From the NCBI GenBank assembly GCA_963806735.1, contig CAWEBE010000049.1:248001-312000 (forward strand): a DNA stretch of 64,000 nucleotides, written 5' to 3'. Under the pieces are notes generated by a model that saw nothing but the letters and a program-made list of their open reading frames with translations, was not told where the DNA came from and made no database searches. The position numbers and the translations under genes are program-made. Below, in pieces: positions 23,866 to 32,904 of the stretch. Position 1 is the stretch's first letter, and every line of letters begins with the position of its first letter. Source of the stretch: CADEFX01 sp963806735 (lineage in GTDB: Bacteria; Pseudomonadota; Alphaproteobacteria; Rhizobiales; Hyphomicrobiaceae).

Positions 23866-24363
23866 ATGAATGGTGACGAAAAGATCCAACCGATCGCGCT
23901 GACGCGCGAGGAAGGCGAGGCGCTGTGGTTTCTGGGCGTGCTCGCCATCATCAAAGCCAGCGGCGAGACGACAGGCGGACGCTGCGCCATCATCGAGCAT
24001 CTGGCACCGCGCGGCGCCGGCTCGCCGCTGCATGTGCACTCGCGCGAGGACGAGTGGTTCTATGTTCTGGACGGCGAGCTGACGTTCTGGGTCGGTGGGC
24101 GCATCATTAACGCGCCGGCGGGGTCATTCGTGTATGGGCCGCGTGGCGTACCGCACACGTTCGCCGTCAGCTCGCCTGAGGCGCGTTTCCTGCTCGGCGT
24201 CGAGCCGGCTGGGTTCGAGAATTTCGTGCGTGCGCTGGCGGAGCCGGCGAAAGCTCTCAGCATTCCGCCGCCGGCGCGCGAGCCGCCGGATATCGAGCGC
24301 TTGGTGAAGGTGGCCGCGGACTACGGTATTGAGATCTTGGGACCGCCGGGGATTCCCAAGTGA
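23866..24363 (+). CDS. cupin domain protein
   Basis: A 165-residue single-domain cupin: motif 1 PLHVHSREDEWFYVLDGELT with two His and a Glu, motif 2 PAGSFVYGPRGVPHTF with the third His. A metal site is therefore complete. The gene is divergent from arsR and could share its operator. GGAG stands 7 nt before the start at 23866. Confidence 0.9.
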   Translation: MNGDEKIQPIALTREEGEALWFLGVLAIIKASGETTGGRCAIIEHLAPRGAGSPLHVHSREDEWFYVLDGELTFWVGGRIINAPAGSFVYGPRGVPHTFAVSSPEARFLLGVEPAGFENFVRALAEPAKALSIPPPAREPPDIERLVKVAADYGIEILGPPGIPK

Positions 24364-24442
24364 ATGCCGGCTGCGCTTAGCAGGTGGTGGGCGTATCGGT
24401 CTGTGGCAGAGTCGAGCTGAGCAAGCCCGCCAAGAAGACGCA

Positions 24443-25261
24443 ATGACCAACGAGGACGTGATCCGGTTTCTTGCGTTCATCTCGGTTCTAGGCGCGATGG
24501 CGGCGTGGGAAATTGTGGCGCCGCGTCGGTCTCAGCGCCTGGGGCGCGGTGTGCGCTGGCCTGGCAATCTCGGCATCGTAATCCTGGACACGGTGTTGGT
24601 ACGGCTACTGTTTCCCGCCACCGCCGTGGGCTTGGCGCTCGTAAGCGAGATCGGCGGCTGGGGCCTATTGCATGTGCTTGGCTTGCCATTGTGGGCCAGC
24701 GTCCCACTGGGCTTCCTTGCTATGGATATGGCCATCTACCTACAGCACGTCATGTTCCACGCCGTGCCCGCACTCTGGCGTCTTCACCGGATGCACCATG
24801 CCGATCAGGAGTTCGATGTTACGACCGGCGTGCGCTTCCATCCCATCGAGATACTGCTGTCGATGGGCATCAAGCTCGGCGTGATTGCCGCTCTGGGGAC
24901 GCCCGCCTTGGCCGTGCTGATCTTCGAGATCATGCTGAATGCCACCTCCTTGTTCAGCCACAGCAACGTGCGCATATCGTTGTGGCTGGACAGAGGCTTG
25001 CGCTGGATTGTCGTGACTCCGGATATGCACCGCGTCCATCATTCGATTGTTGTTCACGAGACCAACAGCAACTTCGGCTTCAATCTGCCTTGGTGGGATC
25101 GCCTGTTTGGCACTTATCGTGATCAGCCTGAGGCGGGCCACCAGGCTATGACCATCGGCATCAAACAGTTTCGGGAGGCGGGGGAGCAACGCCTTGATCG
25201 CATGCTGACGCAGCCATTCCGCGAAGACGCTCAGGACTATCCTATTGGGCGGCGATCCTAG
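24443..25261 (+). CDS. sterol desaturase / fatty acid hydroxylase family protein
   Basis: A 272-residue membrane protein with the di-iron histidine boxes: HVMFH (102-106), LHRMHH (114-119), FHPIE (132-136) and HRVHHSIVVHETNSNFGF near residue 200. Three or four membrane segments surround them. The family hydroxylates or desaturates lipids or other hydrophobic substrates at the membrane; the substrate here is unknown. Confidence 0.9.
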   Translation: MTNEDVIRFLAFISVLGAMAAWEIVAPRRSQRLGRGVRWPGNLGIVILDTVLVRLLFPATAVGLALVSEIGGWGLLHVLGLPLWASVPLGFLAMDMAIYLQHVMFHAVPALWRLHRMHHADQEFDVTTGVRFHPIEILLSMGIKLGVIAALGTPALAVLIFEIMLNATSLFSHSNVRISLWLDRGLRWIVVTPDMHRVHHSIVVHETNSNFGFNLPWWDRLFGTYRDQPEAGHQAMTIGIKQFREAGEQRLDRMLTQPFREDAQDYPIGRRS

Positions 25262-25312
25262 CCCGCATATGGTGGGTACAGACCAATGTCGTAGGATGTG
25301 AGGAACACCACC

Positions 25313-26128
25313 GTGACCGAGCCCGATCACTATCTGCTGGGACGAGCAGGTCCCGAGGAAGTTCGGCTGCAGCGGCAGATCGCCGATCTCGCGCCGGACT
25401 CCGACGCGCAATTCGAGATGATTGGCATCAAGCCGGGCGAGCGCGTGGTGGACCTTGGTTGCGGTCCCGGCGGTGTCCTGCACTTGCTCGGCAAGCGCGT
25501 CGGCCCGGCCGGGTCGGTTCTCGGCATCGAGCGCGCTCCCCATTTCGTCGAGCTGGCACGGCGCTTCGTCGCGAGCCATGCCTTGACCCAGGTCGAGGTC
25601 CGTCAAGGCGACGCGTACGCGACGGGCTTGCCGCGCGCATCTTTCGACGGTGCGCATATGCGGCTCGTCCTCGTGAACGTGCCCGAGCCGGAGCGCATCG
25701 TGCGCGAGATGGTGTCGCTCGTGCGTCCCGGCGGCTGGGTGGCAAGTTATGAAGCGGATTTTGTCGCCCACATCTGCGATCCGCCATTGCCCGCGTGGAC
25801 GCGCCTGCTCGATGCCTATACGGCCTATTCGCAGGCGCAGGGCATCGACCTGTTCGTCGGCCGGCGCACGCATCGCCTGTTTCGCGACGCCGGCGTGACG
25901 GACATTCGCACCGACGCGGTCGTCCATGTCTATCCACCAGGCCACAGCCGACGCACGATCCACTGGGACTTCATTGGCAATGTGCGTAACAGGCTGGTCG
26001 ACGGCGGCTTCATCGGGCGCAGCGATCTGGAACGGGACATGGCCGATCTCCAAGCCTACCTCGCCAACCCCGAGACGCTGGTGACATCGCATATGTTCTT
26101 CCGGCTCTGGGGACGAATTCCCTCATAA
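25313..26128 (+). CDS. class I SAM-dependent methyltransferase
   Basis: A 271-residue methyltransferase with motif I VVDLGCGPGG (residues 45-54), IERAPHFVELAR as the acidic loop region and MVSLVRPGGWVASYEADF as post-motif I. The C-terminal part (WDFIGNVRNRLVDGGFI) resembles small-molecule methyltransferases of the UbiE/type 11 group. The GTG start at 25313 has GAGGAA 8 nt upstream. Confidence 0.88.
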   Translation: MTEPDHYLLGRAGPEEVRLQRQIADLAPDSDAQFEMIGIKPGERVVDLGCGPGGVLHLLGKRVGPAGSVLGIERAPHFVELARRFVASHALTQVEVRQGDAYATGLPRASFDGAHMRLVLVNVPEPERIVREMVSLVRPGGWVASYEADFVAHICDPPLPAWTRLLDAYTAYSQAQGIDLFVGRRTHRLFRDAGVTDIRTDAVVHVYPPGHSRRTIHWDFIGNVRNRLVDGGFIGRSDLERDMADLQAYLANPETLVTSHMFFRLWGRIPS

Positions 26129-26202
26129 CGTTGGATCGCGCTATCATAGCGCCCCGGCAGCCCGTGCATCCGACGCGGCGCGCAAAGCAGGAAGGGACGC
26201 CA

Positions 26203-26610
26203 ATGAAGATCAAGCTGCATCACGTCAATCTGTCCACGAGCAACGTCCCGGTCATGGGCGACTTCTACCGCTCGGTGCTGGGGATGGAGAACGAGCCGAC
26301 GCGCAACGGCATCCGGGTGAAACAGCAGGGCTACTCCGGCGCCGTCGACTTCGTCACCGACGGCAATCTGGAGCTGCATCTGGCCGAGAAAGACCTGAAC
26401 GTCGGCTTCAAGACCAAGCAGGCGATCAATCCGCTGGAGCGCGGGCATATTGCCTTCCGCACCGACGACATCGCCGCCTTCAAGAAGCGGCTGGAGGAGA
26501 AAGGCATCGCCTATTCCGACTACGGCACCTGGGCCATGAACGGCTGGCACCAGATCTTCTTCCATGATCCCGAGGGCAACGTCATCGAGGTGCATCAGGC
26601 CAAGGAGTGA
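26203..26610 (+). CDS. VOC family protein
   Basis: A 135-residue glyoxalase-fold protein: HHVNLSTSNVPVMGDFYRSV, HIAFRTDDIAAFKKRLEE and WHQIFFHDPEGNVIEV with the His and Glu metal ligands of the fold. AGGAAGGGA stands before the start at 26203. It stands alone, followed by a strong hairpin. Confidence 0.9.
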   Translation: MKIKLHHVNLSTSNVPVMGDFYRSVLGMENEPTRNGIRVKQQGYSGAVDFVTDGNLELHLAEKDLNVGFKTKQAINPLERGHIAFRTDDIAAFKKRLEEKGIAYSDYGTWAMNGWHQIFFHDPEGNVIEVHQAKE

Positions 26611-26611
26611 G

Positions 26612-26640
26612 GTGCCGCACGGCTCTGCGCGGTGCGGCGA
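26612..26640. terminator. hairpin after the VOC gene
   Basis: GCCGCAC (26614-26620) pairs with GTGCGGC (26632-26638) one base after the stop codon region. There is no T-run, so it may stabilise the message end or stop transcription only weakly. Confidence 0.4.
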
Positions 26641-26717
26641 TGATGCTACGCCTCAGTTGGCCAGCCAATGACGCGCGAGTAGAATGCGGCATTGTTTAGG
26701 GACGACGGGGGTTCCCG

Positions 26718-28361
26718 ATGCGTGCGATCTGTCGCGGGGCTTTGGCAGCGCTGACCCTCTTTGCGTTTCTGGGCCTCTGGACGGAGGCAGCGACCGCGCA
26801 GCGTCGCGTTGCGCTCGTCATCGGCAACTCCTCCTATGTCAACACGGCGCGCCTGGAGAACCCGAAGAACGACGCCGCCGACATGGCCGAGACCCTGAAG
26901 CAGCTCGGCTTCGAGGTGATTGAAGGCCGCGATCTGGACAAGGCGTCCATGGATCGCACCATCCGCAACTTCGCCGAGACGCTGGCCGGGGCGCAGATGG
27001 CCCTCTTCTTCTATGCGGGCCACGGTCTTCAGGTCGGCGGGCAGAACTATCTGGTGCCGATCGATGCCAGGCTGGCCTCCGCGGCGGCATTGGATTTCGA
27101 GATGGTGCGGCTCGACCTGATCCAGCGCACGATGGAGCGCGAGGCGGCGACCAACGTCGTAATCCTGGACGCGTGCCGCGACAACCCGCTGTCGCGCAAT
27201 CTCGCGCGCGCTTTGGGGACGCGCTCCAGCTCGATCGGCAAGGGGCTTGCGGCGGTCGAGTCGGGGGAAGGGACGCTGATCAGCTACTCGACGCAGCCCG
27301 GCAACGTGGCGCTCGACGGGACGGGCCGGAACTCACCGTTCGCGGCGGCCCTGCTCAAGCATATTCCAACCGTCGGCGATGACTTGCCGACCATTCTGAT
27401 CAACGTGCGCAACGATGTCATGGCCGCAACGGAGCGCCGGCAGGTGCCCTGGGAGCACTCGGCATTGACGGCCAAAGTGTACTTCAAGCCGCCCAAGCCG
27501 ACCGGTCCTACGGTCGATCAGCAGATTGAGATGTCGTTCTGGGATGCCGTGAAAGATACGCACAATCCAGCCGTCCTCCAGACCTACCTCGATCGCTATC
27601 CGAACGGCGAGTTCGCGACCATCGCGCGGGCGCTGATCGAGCACTATGAGCAGAAAGCCAAGGCTGAGCAGGCCGCACGCGCGGAAGAGCAGAAGCGGCA
27701 GGAGGAGGCGCGCAAGGCAGCCGAGGTCAAGCGCCTCGAGGACGAACGGCGAGCCAACGAGGAGGCTCTGGTTGCGGAGCGCCGCCGCGCACGGGATACA
27801 AATGATACAAAAACAGAGCGGCAGATCGATGAGAAGTTTCAGGCCGAGGCTGTTGCCCGCAGCGAGATGCTGCGCAAGGCGCTGGAGGAGGTGATCGTCG
27901 CCCGCGAAGCTGCCAAGGCCGCGGAGGAGCAGCGGCTGGCGGCGGTCAAGGCTGCGGAAGAGGCGACCAAAGCGGCCGAGCGCACCATCGCGGCCAAGCG
28001 CACGACCGATGCCGCGGACCCGACCAAGGTCGCTGCCTTGCCCAAGCTCGAGAAGCCTGCCTCGTCCGGCCCGGCGGACGGCGCTTGGACGGTTGTCTGG
28101 GTACGCGGGCCTGAGTGCAAAGATCGTGGCGGAGGGACCTATAGATTTGTTATCACGAACGGCGCGATTAGCGGTAGCACCCCCAACGGAAGCATATCGG
28201 GCAAGGTCTCGGGGTCCAGCAATGGCCGATGGACGCTGCCGGCAGTAAACGACGGTGCCCCTGTGCGATATGAGGGCACATTCCACGGCAACACCGGCTC
28301 CGGCAGGTTTGCACGGTTCGACGGCAAGTGCACGGGCACGTTCACAGCTAGGCGAGGTTGA
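26718..28361 (+). CDS. caspase-like (peptidase C14) protein with coiled coil and C-terminal beta domain
   Basis: A 547-residue exported protein. After a signal peptide (cleavage near ATAQ, residue 28) comes a caspase fold with VALVIGNSSY, the catalytic His102 in FFYAGHG and Cys153 in ILDACRDNP. Residues about 300-440 are a charged coiled coil with KAAEE-like repeats, and the last 110 residues form a Gly/Ser-rich beta domain (YRFVITNGAISG). Bacterial metacaspase-like proteins of this layout are common in rhizobia; the substrates are unknown. Both catalytic residues are intact. Confidence 0.9.
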   Translation: MRAICRGALAALTLFAFLGLWTEAATAQRRVALVIGNSSYVNTARLENPKNDAADMAETLKQLGFEVIEGRDLDKASMDRTIRNFAETLAGAQMALFFYAGHGLQVGGQNYLVPIDARLASAAALDFEMVRLDLIQRTMEREAATNVVILDACRDNPLSRNLARALGTRSSSIGKGLAAVESGEGTLISYSTQPGNVALDGTGRNSPFAAALLKHIPTVGDDLPTILINVRNDVMAATERRQVPWEHSALTAKVYFKPPKPTGPTVDQQIEMSFWDAVKDTHNPAVLQTYLDRYPNGEFATIARALIEHYEQKAKAEQAARAEEQKRQEEARKAAEVKRLEDERRANEEALVAERRRARDTNDTKTERQIDEKFQAEAVARSEMLRKALEEVIVAREAAKAAEEQRLAAVKAAEEATKAAERTIAAKRTTDAADPTKVAALPKLEKPASSGPADGAWTVVWVRGPECKDRGGGTYRFVITNGAISGSTPNGSISGKVSGSSNGRWTLPAVNDGAPVRYEGTFHGNTGSGRFARFDGKCTGTFTARRG

Positions 28362-28397
28362 GTGGTTGAGATAAGCGCAGCTTGATGATCGCGCGGA

Positions 28398-29672
28398 TCA
28401 CTTCAGCGGAATGTTGAGCTGCATCTTCCCGCTCCACACGTTGTCGGCACGTGTCTCGCCTTCCTCGACGCTGCCACCGACCTGCAGTTTGGTGCCGTCA
28501 GGGGTACCGACAGTGACGCCGGTTTCGGCCATGTGCCGCGCCCCGTGCGGAGCGCCCGATGCGACCCAGGAAGCAGCATCGCCGAGGTTCCAGAAGGTGC
28601 CGACCGTGATTTTCGGCTCGATGAACACCGAGTGGCCCATGTCCACGCGATAGGCCATCTCGGGTTTGACGTCGATGCGGCCCAACTCGACCGTTTGCTG
28701 GCCGACCAGATCGGCAGAGCGTTCGATGGCGGGAGTGCCGAGCTTCTCCTGGACGCGGCTCAAGCCGATGCTGGGCGAGAAGCGCCACGGACCCGCAGCC
28801 TGTTTGCTGGTCAAGCGCGCGTCGAGTGTTTGGCGATCACCGGCGTGGCCGATGGCCGATAGGCCGGGATCGGTCGGACCCCAGGCCGCGCGCGCGTCCA
28901 GCGTCAAGCCGCCCCCGAGCTGCACGTTCGTCACGGGACCGGCGAGCCACGCCTGATCGGAGAGTGCCGATGGTCCGAGCAGGGGATCGCCGGTTTGATC
29001 GAACTGCGCCAGCATGCCGATCATGATGGCCGGCTGCAGCTTGAGATTGACGCCATACTTGGTGGCTGGTGCGTTGGTCGCGGATTGCTGGCCGATCCAT
29101 TGCAGATCCAATGCACGGGGAGTGGCCACGGCGCCCGCATCACCGTCTTTTGCAGCCGTTGCACCGAGAGACAGCGGCACGCTCATATCGATATTCAGTC
29201 CATCGAGCGCCGTTGTGCCCGAGCCGCGCTCTGCATTTGCGCTTTGCGCATGCGCGGGCGTGCATGTCGTGACGAAGGTCGCAACCTTTCCGCCTTTTGT
29301 GGCGAGGCGGAAGGCGACCGCGCCGGGCCGGTCTGCGGTGTAGGAGACTTGCGTTGCATGCGGACCATAGAGCAGCCGCTGCTCGCTGCCATCGCCTGTG
29401 ACGAGCGTGATGGTGCCCGTCGCGCGTGCATCGGCGCGAAAGGTGAAGGCCAGCGTGTCGCCCTCGTTCATCTCGACCGTGCGAAGAGTATTGGAGTCGG
29501 ACGCCAGTGCAACGTCGAGGTGCCCCGTGTTGATGCTGGCGCAGTCAACGGAGTCCGCCGCGACGGCGGCGCTGCCGGGCGCCAATAAACTGAGCAGGAG
29601 AAGTGCAATAGGCCGCCAGCTAGTTCGTCCAAACGGCCTCGCGAACAAACAATGCGCTACCCCGCAAATCAT
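28398..29672 (-). CDS. probable envelope protein of unknown function
   Basis: A 424-residue protein with a signal peptide (IALLLLSLLAPGSAAVAA). The N-terminal domain (VDCASINTGHLDVALASD, TLRTVEMNEGDTLAFTFRAD) looks like a beta-sandwich; the C-terminal 250 residues alternate polar and hydrophobic residues in a way that suggests a membrane beta-barrel, though the end (NIPLK) lacks the usual terminal aromatic. I do not recognise a family. AGGAGCC stands before the start at 29672. Confidence 0.6.
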   Translation of the reverse strand: MICGVAHCLFARPFGRTSWRPIALLLLSLLAPGSAAVAADSVDCASINTGHLDVALASDSNTLRTVEMNEGDTLAFTFRADARATGTITLVTGDGSEQRLLYGPHATQVSYTADRPGAVAFRLATKGGKVATFVTTCTPAHAQSANAERGSGTTALDGLNIDMSVPLSLGATAAKDGDAGAVATPRALDLQWIGQQSATNAPATKYGVNLKLQPAIMIGMLAQFDQTGDPLLGPSALSDQAWLAGPVTNVQLGGGLTLDARAAWGPTDPGLSAIGHAGDRQTLDARLTSKQAAGPWRFSPSIGLSRVQEKLGTPAIERSADLVGQQTVELGRIDVKPEMAYRVDMGHSVFIEPKITVGTFWNLGDAASWVASGAPHGARHMAETGVTVGTPDGTKLQVGGSVEEGETRADNVWSGKMQLNIPLK

Positions 29673-29808
29673 GGGTGGCTCCTGCCGAGTTTTTCGATTT
29701 TCCGCGTTGCGCAGGCTGGGCGGCAATGCGGGCAACAATGTGAAGCCGCGCGGACAACGGCGGCCGGTGCGACATTCGGCCATCAACCGGCGCCACACCA
29801 AAGTGCAA

Positions 29809-29850
29809 AGAATTCTGATTGACAGAGTTCTGATGAACTAGTATTCTGAT
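29809..29850 (+). promoter_or_regulatory. marR1 promoter with shared MarR signature
   Basis: TTGACA (29819-29824) and TATTCT (29842-29847) are 17 bases apart. AGAATTCT (29809-29816), an 8-bp palindrome, ends two bases before the -35. TTCTGAT occurs three times (29813, 29828, 29844) at 15-16 base steps. The promoter of marR2 has the same AGAATTCT-N2-TTGACA-GA arrangement, so the two paralogues probably bind a common operator. Confidence 0.6.
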
Positions 29851-29877
29851 AATAAGAATTCATATGGGATAGCTGAG

Positions 29878-30417
29878 ATGACGACTGCGGCTACCGCCCC
29901 GAAACGCCAAACCGAAGACCCGCCGGTCGTTGGACCAGGAACGGTGCTGGACTACCAGCGGGAGGGCATCGTCAATCTGGCACGTCGCCTCGGCCAAGTG
30001 CTGATGAGCGCTGTTTACGAGGTAACGCCGGAGGATGGTCTGCGTAATGAGTTTGGCCTGCTGGTCGCCATCTCGCATGCGTCTGGCCTCGAGCAGAAGA
30101 GCCTTGCCGCTGTCATGGCGCTCGATGTCACCACCATCGGGCAACTGGTCGATGCCCTGGAGGCCAAGGGTCATGTACGCCGTGTCAGCTCTCCGACCGA
30201 CCGGCGCGTGAAGCTGGTCGAGATAACTGAAAAGGGGCGTAGGCTCGTTGCCGAGTATCGGCCGAGGATCATCAAGGCCCAAGCCCAGGTTTTAGCTGTG
30301 CTGTCCGCGGAGGAGCGTCGGATCCTGACCGATCTGATCGCCCGCGTTATCCAAGCCAATCCTCAACACGATCGTTCGGGAGCCGGACGGCGACCGCCCA
30401 AGAGCAAGAACGAATAA
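29878..30417 (+). CDS. MarR-family regulator 1
   Basis: A 179-residue winged-helix protein: EFGLLVAISHASGLEQKSLA, MALDVTTIGQLVDALEAKGH as recognition region and SPTDRRVKLVEITEKG as the wing. It is a paralogue of the regulator at 37745-38296 over almost the whole length. It heads a rightward set of genes for two solute-binding proteins, two SemiSWEET-like proteins, a sulfotransferase and a TPR protein. Confidence 0.92.
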   Translation: MTTAATAPKRQTEDPPVVGPGTVLDYQREGIVNLARRLGQVLMSAVYEVTPEDGLRNEFGLLVAISHASGLEQKSLAAVMALDVTTIGQLVDALEAKGHVRRVSSPTDRRVKLVEITEKGRRLVAEYRPRIIKAQAQVLAVLSAEERRILTDLIARVIQANPQHDRSGAGRRPPKSKNE

Positions 30418-30451
30418 TTCTACCTAACCGTTTCTGTCAGGAGCAATTGCC

Positions 30452-31459
30452 ATGCAAATGCGCAAGACGAACCCGGCTGGCCGTTTTGCGGCGCGAGCCA
30501 TAGTTGGCGTCCTTGCCGCCGCAGCGGGGTTGGCCGCGACTGCGGTGGCAAATGCCGCCGACCAGCCCTTTCCCTCAAAGCCCGTCACACTCATCGTGCC
30601 AGGAGCGCCAGGCGGTGCCCTTGATCTGGCGGCCCGCGCGCTGGCGGGAGAGGTAGGCCAAGCCCTTGGTCAGCCCATCATCGTTGACCTCAAACCAGGC
30701 GCCACCCAGACGCTCGGACCGGCAACGATGGCCGCCACTGCCAAGCCTGACGGCCACACGATCTCGCTCGTTGCGAGCACCATTGTGCGTGTCCCCCTAA
30801 TGCAAAAAGTGGCATTCGATCCGTTGATGGACTTCACCTACATTCTGCAGCTGTGTGAAGTGACCATTGGAGTTGTGACGGCCAGTCATCAACCCTTTCA
30901 CGCTCTCAGCGATGTGATCGCCTACGCGAAGGCCAACCCCGGCAAGCTGATCTATGGCACGCCAGGGATAGGTTCGAGCTCGCATTTCGGCATGGAGCAT
31001 GTCGCGCAGACAGCCGGAATCTCCATGACGCATGTGCCCTTTAAAGCCCAGGAAGGCATTGCGGCAGTACTCGGTGGGCACATCATGCTGTTTGCGTCCG
31101 CCTCCGAATGGAAGCCGCAGGTGGCGGCGGGCCAGATGCGCCTGTTGGCTGTGTACGCAGAAGAGCGCCGGGACAGTTGGCCGGACGTGCCGACACTGAA
31201 GGAGCTCGGCTATGCAACGTCTCTAGCAACGGCCACGTTCAGCATCGCTGGTCCAAAAGGCATGGACCCAGCAGTCGCGAGCAAACTGCACGATGCGTTC
31301 AAACACGCACTCGAAACTTCGGCAGTCCGCCAATCTCTCGCACGCTACGAGCTAGTCCCGAGCTATGCCGGACCCGAGAAATTGCGCCGGGACCTTGAAG
31401 AACTCGCGCAGGCCGAAATTGCCATGACCGCACGGTTGGGACTGCGCCGCGCAGACTAG
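30452..31459 (+). CDS. Bug-family (TctC-like) solute-binding protein 1
   Basis: A 335-residue secreted binding protein: signal peptide ending VANAAD, then FPSKPVTLIVPGAPGGALDL, the family's ligand-contact region GTPGIGSSSHFGMEHVAQ and HVPFKAQEGIAAVLGGHIML. Bug proteins bind carboxylates or aromatics and usually feed a TctA/TctB permease, but no such genes are in the window. It starts 34 nt after marR1. Confidence 0.92.
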   Translation: MQMRKTNPAGRFAARAIVGVLAAAAGLAATAVANAADQPFPSKPVTLIVPGAPGGALDLAARALAGEVGQALGQPIIVDLKPGATQTLGPATMAATAKPDGHTISLVASTIVRVPLMQKVAFDPLMDFTYILQLCEVTIGVVTASHQPFHALSDVIAYAKANPGKLIYGTPGIGSSSHFGMEHVAQTAGISMTHVPFKAQEGIAAVLGGHIMLFASASEWKPQVAAGQMRLLAVYAEERRDSWPDVPTLKELGYATSLATATFSIAGPKGMDPAVASKLHDAFKHALETSAVRQSLARYELVPSYAGPEKLRRDLEELAQAEIAMTARLGLRRAD

Positions 31460-31503
31460 CAGCTCCTCGTCCCAATCAAACCTCCTTGTTCCGGAGACGT
31501 GCC

Positions 31504-31833
31504 ATGCTCGCCTATGGCCTGGATCTGCTCGCCCTATCGTTCGGTTTTTTCAATGCACTCAGGATTGCGTCGTATGCCCCGCAAGTGGTCGCCGTTGCGC
31601 GTGACCGCCACGGCGCGCAGGCCATCTCATTCTCATGCTGGGGCATCTGGGTTGGGGCCAATACGAGCACAGCTCTCTATGCCTGGATCAATCTCGGCGA
31701 TGTGCCGCTGACCCTCATTAGCTGCATCAACGGCGCTGGCTGTGCCGCGGTGTTGGTGTTGGCCGTGATCAAGCGGATATCTGCGCGAAGCCAGCCAGTC
31801 ATGGCTTTCAAGTTCAGTGCAACCACCAACTAG
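31504..31833 (+). CDS. SemiSWEET/PQ-loop-like membrane protein 1
   Basis: A 109-residue protein with three hydrophobic helices and a PQ motif (ASYAPQVVAVARDRHGAQAI, FSCWGIWVGANTSTALYAW). SemiSWEETs are three-helix proteins that dimerise to form a small sugar transporter; here the ligand is unknown. A paralogue lies at 34760. CGGAGA precedes the ATG at 31504. It lies between two Bug binding proteins. Confidence 0.8.
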   Translation: MLAYGLDLLALSFGFFNALRIASYAPQVVAVARDRHGAQAISFSCWGIWVGANTSTALYAWINLGDVPLTLISCINGAGCAAVLVLAVIKRISARSQPVMAFKFSATTN

Positions 31834-31860
31834 GTCGTGAGGACGCGAAGGGAGTTCGAC

Positions 31861-32847
31861 ATGTTAAACTTGAGCCGACGCGAAGCGGTCGTGGCCGCAA
31901 TCTCGGGTGCCGCATTGATCACCTTGGGCGTGCGAGCACAGGCGCAGACGAGCACCTGGCCTTCAAAGCCGGTGCGGGTAATGACGTCCGGCGCACCGGG
32001 CACTGCGCCCGATCTCGCCGCGCGCATCTGGAGCGAGAAACTGTCTGCCCGATGGAAGCAGCCGGTGGTGATCGACAACAAGCCCGGCGGCGATGGCGTC
32101 ATTGCCGTGCAGGCCATGCTGGCGGCGCGGGACGGGCATACCTTGTTCTTCGGGCCACACTTTATCTACACGGTGCTGCACAACACCAACCAGGACATTG
32201 CCATCAAGCCGCGCCACGAGATGGTGCCGATCTGCGCCACCAATCTCGATTTCATCGGTATCGCGGTTTCACCAAAGATACCTGTGGCCTCGCTGGTCGA
32301 GCTGAAGGACTACGCGCGCACGAGGCCCGATACGCTGAGCTGGTCGGCGCCGCAGGGCTCCACGCTCTGGCTTCTGATGAAAGACTTCATCGACAGGGCG
32401 GGTTTGCGCACGCTGTATGTTCCCTATCGTAGCTCGCCGCAGGCCGTCGTCGATCTCACCGAGGATCGGTTGCAGGTGGTAATGCTGCCCCTCGCGCAGC
32501 TGGTCGGGCAGGTCGAATCCGGTAAGGCCAAGCTGATCGCTACGGCCGGGACTAGACGCCCGCCCGCAGCGCCCAGTATGCCGACAGCCATCGAGCAGGG
32601 CTTCCCCGAGATGACCAATGAAGGCGTGTTCGGATTTTACGGACCAAAGGATATGTCCGCGGCATTGATCGACCAGATCGCGGCGGATGTCCGCGTGGCG
32701 TCCGCCGAGCAAGACATGGGCGCACGCTTCGAGCGCCTGGGGCAGAGCTTGCGCACCGTCACGACTTTGCAGTTCACCTCCGAGCTGGAGGGCTACGAGC
32801 GCAAGTTCGCGGAGCTCGCCCGCAGGTACAAGTACAAGTCGGAGTGA
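31861..32847 (+). CDS. Bug-family (TctC-like) solute-binding protein 2
   Basis: A 328-residue binding protein: signal peptide (SRREAVVAAISGAALITLG, end near RAQAQ), WPSKPVRVMTSGAPGTAPDL, WSAPQGSTLWLLMKDFIDRA and YRSSPQAVVDLTEDRLQVVM. The N-terminal SRREAVV resembles a Tat signal but has only one Arg pair with no hydrophobic consensus after it. It shares its fold but not close identity with the binding protein two genes upstream. Confidence 0.9.
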   Translation: MLNLSRREAVVAAISGAALITLGVRAQAQTSTWPSKPVRVMTSGAPGTAPDLAARIWSEKLSARWKQPVVIDNKPGGDGVIAVQAMLAARDGHTLFFGPHFIYTVLHNTNQDIAIKPRHEMVPICATNLDFIGIAVSPKIPVASLVELKDYARTRPDTLSWSAPQGSTLWLLMKDFIDRAGLRTLYVPYRSSPQAVVDLTEDRLQVVMLPLAQLVGQVESGKAKLIATAGTRRPPAAPSMPTAIEQGFPEMTNEGVFGFYGPKDMSAALIDQIAADVRVASAEQDMGARFERLGQSLRTVTTLQFTSELEGYERKFAELARRYKYKSE

Positions 32848-32904
32848 ACCTAAGACTGCCTGTGCGGCTCCATCGCACGGCGCGTTGAAGAGGGACAAGC
32901 AAGT

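Noticed and set aside
24740..26092. A 450-codon frame antisense to the hydroxylase and methyltransferase genes
   Set aside because: Spans two well-supported genes on the other strand and has no domain.
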